Origin: Diploscapter coronatus
Taxonomy: Eukaryota > Nematoda > Chromadorea > Rhabditida > Rhabditidae
DNA length: 64,000 nt
Direction of reading: 5' to 3'
Assembly: GCA_964036155.1 (NCBI GenBank)
Contig: OZ038423.1
Location: 55,133,249-55,197,248 of the forward strand
Under the pieces are notes generated by a model. The model had not been told where the DNA came from. It worked only from the letters and a program-made list of their open reading frames with translations, and ran no database searches. How positions within the stretch are numbered: the first letter of the stretch is position 1; every line of letters begins with the position of its first letter. Shown piece by piece: positions 59,201-64,000 of the stretch. Both the position numbers and the translations under genes were made by a program.

Positions 59201-62200
59201 CGAGGGCAATGGAACTGCGTGAGTACTCGCCTCTCGCGATGGTCTTTCTGCACCTGATCTGAAACTAACTTCTTAATTTTTGGTAAGGAAAAACCGAAAC
59301 CGTTGTAAATATGTATCAAAAGTTCGAGTACGATTATAAAATGGGAATTTCTTGCGATTTTATAAGATTTCCAACGACAACGGAGAAGAAATGAGTTTCG
59401 ATTCTGATAACTTTCGAAGGCTTTCGAAATTTTCAAAAGTAAATTCTGTTTCCTCAAAGCTACTATCTAACAAAAAAAATGGTACCGAATTTTGTTCGAG
59501 CATCCTTCGAGGAATGACCGCAGAGTTTTCTCTTGTTCAGCGATAAAGACGTCGAGGAAGTCGTCGAAAACAATCCAGATTGCCTAGAAAAAAACTTGTA
59601 CAAACGGGGAAATGAGAATGAATTAAAGTGGAAAAGGTTGAACAAATTTAGGAATAACGCACTAAACTCATTCTATGTTTACTTCGATAATCGAATCATC
59701 AAATATCCTTCGAATTTCGAAATTCAGGTTAAATGCTACCTTATCGAACCCGATATTGTTCTTGGCAGGGAACCTCTTCATGAGCAGAGCCTCGAACATC
59801 TTCGTGTGTTGAATCGCGTGGCCGAGCAGTTTCCAGTCCAAATCCTGCCTTCTTCGAGCCATCATTTTCTTCAGAACATCCCTAGAATTATCATATTCTT
59901 TTCTTTAATGGACATTAAATAAAACGACGAAATGATTTTTCAACAAAATTCTATTTATTCAAATCCCTCATCTATTCCCAGTTATATATTTAGATTTTGT
60001 TGAGTATTATTTTTTGACGTACTTGGTTGTGTTGCAGAACTCCTTGGTCATGAGTCTGGCCATATCCCAATCGACAGGGAACACATTCGCCAGTCCTGTT
60101 CGCTCGAAATCCGTCAACTTGCGCACGTACCATTTGTATCTGGAATTGGTTTGTTAGTTTTGTGCAAATATGAAAACATCAAAAAGACAGCTGAATTTAA
60201 AAAATACTTTGATGAAAAATCGTGCATTTTGCTGATATGTAATTACAGGATGGACCATAACTATATTGGCATCAATTCAACATGATCAAAGCTTTTCCGA
60301 TACTTTCTTAACAACAACTATCAAATATGTAATCTACGATGTTCATTTTCGTAGAATCAGAAATAAATTCGGGTGTGAGTTATACGATTCAAATTCAACC
60401 CATACAAAATTTGTAGGTGCTGTAAAAATTATAGTCCACCCTGTAATTTCGATCCTATAACAAGTACACATCATTAATCAGACCCGTTAAAAATAAAAAT
60501 CGAGAAAAATTACCGGTCATCAATTTTGTCGAGCCACCCATCTTCCTCGTTTTCGGCATAGATGACATTGTACTCGGACAGCTGCAAGTCGATGAACCAC
60601 TTGCAGAAATTCTCCTTCACATTGCCCTCCAAGGCTGCCGCTACACGGCACATGTCCGTCACTCGTTCACTTATTTGACCTGTCTGAATATGAAGCATGA
60701 AGAAAGCTTAGGAATTGATCATTTTCAATTTTATCATTGCATGTCGCGGGTAGAAAAGTCTTCTAATTCAATCAAACTTAGGTAGCTATCAAAATCATAT
60801 ACTCATCCACCCATAAGAAGATCAATTTGAAGCATAAAATTTTAGGAAAGAAGATAATGCTTCTCTCAAATCATTAAAATGTACCTGGAAAGCAGCTTTC
60901 AAGTCGTTCGCGAGTTGAATGGTGAGGGTCTGTTTGAGTCGCTCGAGTTTGGAAGAAATGACAGCGATTTGCTCTGCCTCTCGGTAGCCATCGAACAGCT
61001 GCAGGACGTTGAGAATGGCTGGCAGCTGGCGAGAAATCGAGCAATAGTCGCGACGCTCGATCCACGTTCCTGAAATGATGAAGATGAGTAGGATATTTTT
61101 AAAAGTTGAAAGTTTTAATTAAATCAAGAAAAAACAAAAAGATAGAGCCTATGAAACGAGGAATTTGATGAAACATCGTTTTATTTTAGTATTCAAGTTT
61201 CGCTTCATCATGAATTGAAACAGGTCATAATAAAACCATGGACTAGCTTTTGTTAAACTCTGGCAAGTTTCTATTTACAATTTGAGGAGTTTGACGAAAT
61301 TTGAACGAGGATCGAGAAACGACGAACCGAGTGAGTCGACCCCGCTGAGCAGAATGTGCAGATGGTGGAGGGCAGTGATCGAGGCAGTCAGGTTCCTCTT
61401 CGCCACGTCCAGCTGCTTTATGTCCCGAGTCATTTCCTTCACGATTTCGTCCGAGGACTTGGTCTTCCCGCGAATGCTCTCGATCGACTTCTCCAACTCC
61501 TCCATCGCTTTGTGCGCCTGAAAGATCAAGAATAAAAATCTGCAAATTTGGTAAATTCCAAGAATATTGGCAGTGAAATTAAAAATCTATCTATCTGGCA
61601 TCACTATACTCTCATAATGAGGTCAGAGCCTATCATCCATTTAGCAAAGACTGCATCATAAACGTATGTTTTTCAAATCCCGTATTTAAATGCCGACATT
61701 TCCAAAGGAATAACATCTCATTTTGGCGAATCATATCAGAAAACAAGAGAAATATCTTCGACTATTTGAAAAATTTTAAGAAGGATTCTACTTCGTTTGA
61801 AAATGGAATAAATTTATGAAAAAATCGAGTTTCTAAATCCAAAATATGGAGACATATTTTCCCGTTCTTTTTCTCTTTTAACAAAAGTGAAGTTATTTTT
61901 AATTTTCTCAGCATTTGATAGTCAGCTGCTAAATTTGACAAGTTTAGTTAATTTGAAGAAAATAATGCAATAAATTACAACTTAGTTTACATTTTGCAGA
62001 GCCTCTTCGCCTTCGAACCGAACAGAGGCATTCGACTCGACCAGCAAAGCCAATTCATTGTCCAGGTCCTCGATTTCTTCCTGCAAGAAATGAAAGGTTG
62101 ATTCAGCATAATTAGCAGAAAATTATTAACTCAACATTATTTGATTTATCGCTCTATGATAAAGTTGGAAGGGAATAAACTCTTGATAGAGTATGAGAGA

Positions 62201-62744
62201 TGGAAAGTAAAAACCGATGTGTAGTCTGCCAAGCATAATACTTTGAAAATAAAAAAGAATTCCATCCCAGCCAGATATTGCTGCAGCCTAACATTTGTTT
62301 AATATTCCAAGTGCAAACCTCGACTTGAGCAATGACGCTGTCGAGCTGTGTGAGCGACTGCTCCGTTGGAAAGAGCTCGTTGATCTGAGCTGTTAGGTCC
62401 TGTTCGGGGCGGCACAGCTCCGTGCGACACATTTCTGAAAAGAAAAATATAACAGTGATTTTTCAGGAAGTTTGGACTGAGGTGAGACGAAATAACGCAA
62501 TTTATAGCAATTCATTAACGCTATATTATTTCGGTCGAAAAATAAAATTAATCAAATATGTATTCCTAACCAACATCCCATTATTTTGAAATCGTCCGAA
62601 CTCACTAGATTTCAAAACTGACCGAGCTTTCAAAAGAGCAAATAAAAATGAAGAAAAAGAAAGAAAACCTCGAATGACAGCCTCGGTTTTGTCGGGGAAT
62701 TGAATGACATCTTCCTGTCGATCGGGCACTGATCCATTCGACAT
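56272..62744 (-). CDS. vps-53: VPS53, GARP/EARP tethering complex subunit
   Basis: VPS53 is a core subunit of GARP/EARP, which tethers endosome-derived vesicles at the trans-Golgi or recycling endosomes. Eighteen exons (high to low): 62744-62669, 62434-62319, 62080-61991, 61517-61328, 61069-60885, 60683-60514, 60139-60023, 59881-59740, 59583-59486, 59258-59171, 59065-59016, 58764-58624, 58489-58384, 58339-58218, 57974-57772, 57453-57305, 56915-56767, 56473-56272. All in frame, 797 residues. Family hallmarks: INELFPTEQSLTQLDSVIAQ near the N-terminus, then the coiled coil VKEMTRDIKQLDVAKRNLTA with HHLHILLSGVDSL. Further on are EEDGWLDKIDDRYKWYVRKL, DDFLDVFIAEQEKTLRSFLE, VDQVGDESPFVASIRSHLRN, and at the C-terminus RGIKRSEQAVV. 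Start is ATG 62744. An in-frame TTG upstream is not a start. Confidence 0.97.
60246..60443. mobile_element. 198-bp mariner-type MITE with TA duplication
   Basis: The left end CAGGATGGACCATAA and inverted right end CAGGGTGGACTATAA match closely. The element is flanked by TA on both sides (60244-60245 and 60444-60445), as for Tc1/mariner insertions. It lies in the vps-53 intron between exons 6 and 7. The interior has an open frame with no recognisable transposase. Confidence 0.8.
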
Positions 62745-63448
62745 TTCGGCTGGCAAAATGGTGGAGTCGACGTCGAATCAGCGGATTTCAGCAGAAATCC
62801 AACATCAATTCAAGCAGCAACTGAAATGAGTGAATGAAGTGCGCCAAACAATTGGTGCAGAAAGAATGGTGCAAGTAGCATTTTACCGGCAACGCTTTGC
62901 TTTTGGATCTTCATTCTTTCTGCAGATATTTTATTTTTCATCGAACTTTTATTATTTTCAGATTTCATTTGATCACAATATTCTTGTATCAGTTTATTTT
63001 GCGCCGGATAAAAGCGATATGATTTTTCGTGGTTTTATCTGAAAGATAAATGAGTGCAAATATGAAAATGATAGCATGCATAGTTATGAAAATCTTTAAT
63101 TTTTGAACTATTCATTCATTAATAAATACATGATTTATTGCCTATTTCAAAGATAATTTTGAACATATTTTGAGATTTTCATAGATTAATTGTCGTTCGT
63201 CGTTCAGTTATCCATTGCTGGACATCCAGAAAGCACCACGAGGAGGTAGACGAACTTCGCTTCCCGCCACACAATCACACACACATACACATACACATAC
63301 ACACACCTGAAAGCTCAAATATTTGATTTCTTAAATTGTAAACTTATTTTAAATCTTTTAATATTATTTCGGTAAATATCTCTTTTCATTTACTAAATTA
63401 AATAAAATTTCAATTTTTCAAATATAAAAAATTGCATACGTTTTCATT
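62745..63448. other. Intergenic region upstream of vps-53
   Basis: It includes the vps-53 promoter and the 3' flank of the next gene, both on the minus strand. There is a CA/CACATA microsatellite at 63275-63306; nothing else was recognised. Confidence 0.45.
63275..63306. repeat. (CA)n/(CATACA)n microsatellite
   Basis: Alternating CACACA and ACATAC units. Confidence 0.9.
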
Positions 63449-63903
63449 TTATTGATCTGCGGAGTTTGAGGACACGGGGAAGAAGCAGTTTGTCGCATAA
63501 TTCCCTCCTTGCATGGTCGAGTTGTTTGCCATAGTTTGTTGCCTATTCGTCCCGTCGGCGGATTGCGTGAGCTCGGGGGCGGAGTGGTTCTTCATCTGAA
63601 AAGATACTGTAATCGATTACATTTTCGATAATCTCATTTTTATAATCGAATTGAAAGGAGCAGAACCATGGATTATGATAATACCAGGGATGTTTGCGGT
63701 GCGGTACGCCATTTTACTGCACCGCCAACATCCCTTGACAATACGGTGTGAAACTCACTGAGTTTCCCATTGCTGGTAGTGACCGTGGACTTGAACTATA
63801 GTTTTTGTTGGCTTTGAAGGCAGATGAACGTCGTGTTTGGTGAGCACGAATGCGCTTATTAATGACAAGTTGGGGGTATTTATAGAGATCAGGGGTGAGA
63901 TAT
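63449..63903 (-). CDS. Last two exons of an unidentified gene, 5' part beyond window
   Basis: Exons 63903-63759 and 63595-63449 (TAA) join in phase 0 and have good splice sites (ATCTTTAG acceptor, GTGAGT donor, CTTTTCAG acceptor). They encode about 97 C-terminal residues. The first exon is basic (INKRIRAHQTRRSS); the second is S/T/N/Q-rich and ends in SSNSADQ. No domain is visible. It looks like a disordered cytosolic tail, but the protein cannot be named. Confidence 0.65.
63686..63734. repeat. 49-nt intronic hairpin
   Basis: GGGATGTTTGCGGTGCGGTA pairs with TACTGCACCGCCAACATCCC (18 of 20 positions) around an 8-base loop. It lies in the intron of the right-edge gene and is much GC-richer than its surroundings. 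It could be a small-RNA precursor or a minimal foldback element. Confidence 0.6.
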
Positions 63904-64000
63904 CTAAAGATAGATATGCAATTATTGTGGAGTGAAATTATCAAATACAATTTATTCCCTAACTAAAACCAAAGTCGAATAATGAAATCATTTTGACAGA

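Overview
The window looks like nuclear DNA of a nematode. The genes carry many short introns with TTTCAG-type acceptors. Most start codons lie 0-50 bases after a splice acceptor with no exon before it, as expected for spliced-leader trans-splicing. Single-copy gene families (strawberry notch, AP-4/hlh-11, VPS53, DCAKD, SLC6, BTB-Kelch) resemble metazoan and nematode relatives. The genus cannot be fixed from the sequence. All gene models were built by hand from both strands; nearly all keep reading frame across every junction.

Layout. (1) 49-7790, minus: strawberry notch/SBNO helicase-like gene, 25 exons, C-terminus beyond the left edge. (2) 7791-10955: gene-poor, AT-rich. (3) 10956-20705, plus: an LRAT-domain (HRASLS-like) gene of about 187 residues whose coding exons total about 0.56 kb but spread over 9.75 kb. 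Its introns are filled with inverted-repeat elements: a GC-rich 233-bp element, a 0.9-kb element, a 3.06-kb palindrome, a 0.3-kb element, and a 1.13-kb foldback that makes up nearly all of the last intron. (4) 21695-22842, plus: small helical/coiled-coil gene with all introns in phase 0. (5) 23679-29038, minus: two tandem genes, one secreted glycoprotein (CUB-like in character) and one small type I membrane protein. (6) 30587-33504, plus: intact 330-residue gene of unknown family. (7) 36892-38870, plus: AP-4 family bHLH-zipper factor (hlh-11), with CAGCTG E-boxes in its 5' region. (8) 41263-53438, minus: SLC6-type transporter; its 6-kb intron contains a complete BTB-BACK-Kelch gene on the plus strand (44351-49328). 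(9) 54200-55726, minus: dephospho-CoA kinase (DCAKD type). (10) 56272-62744, minus: VPS53 subunit of GARP/EARP. (11) 63449-63903, minus: the last two exons of a gene that continues past the right edge.

The genes are a mixed housekeeping and regulatory set with no single shared pathway. vps-53, DCAKD and SLC6 are collinear on the minus strand, spaced about 0.5-0.8 kb apart. The most unusual features are the LRAT gene packed with inverted repeats (including an intron made almost entirely of a foldback element), the Kelch gene nested antisense in the SLC6 gene, and a varied set of small non-autonomous DNA elements, one with a perfect 8-bp hAT-type target-site duplication. No rRNA, tRNA or CRISPR was recognised.
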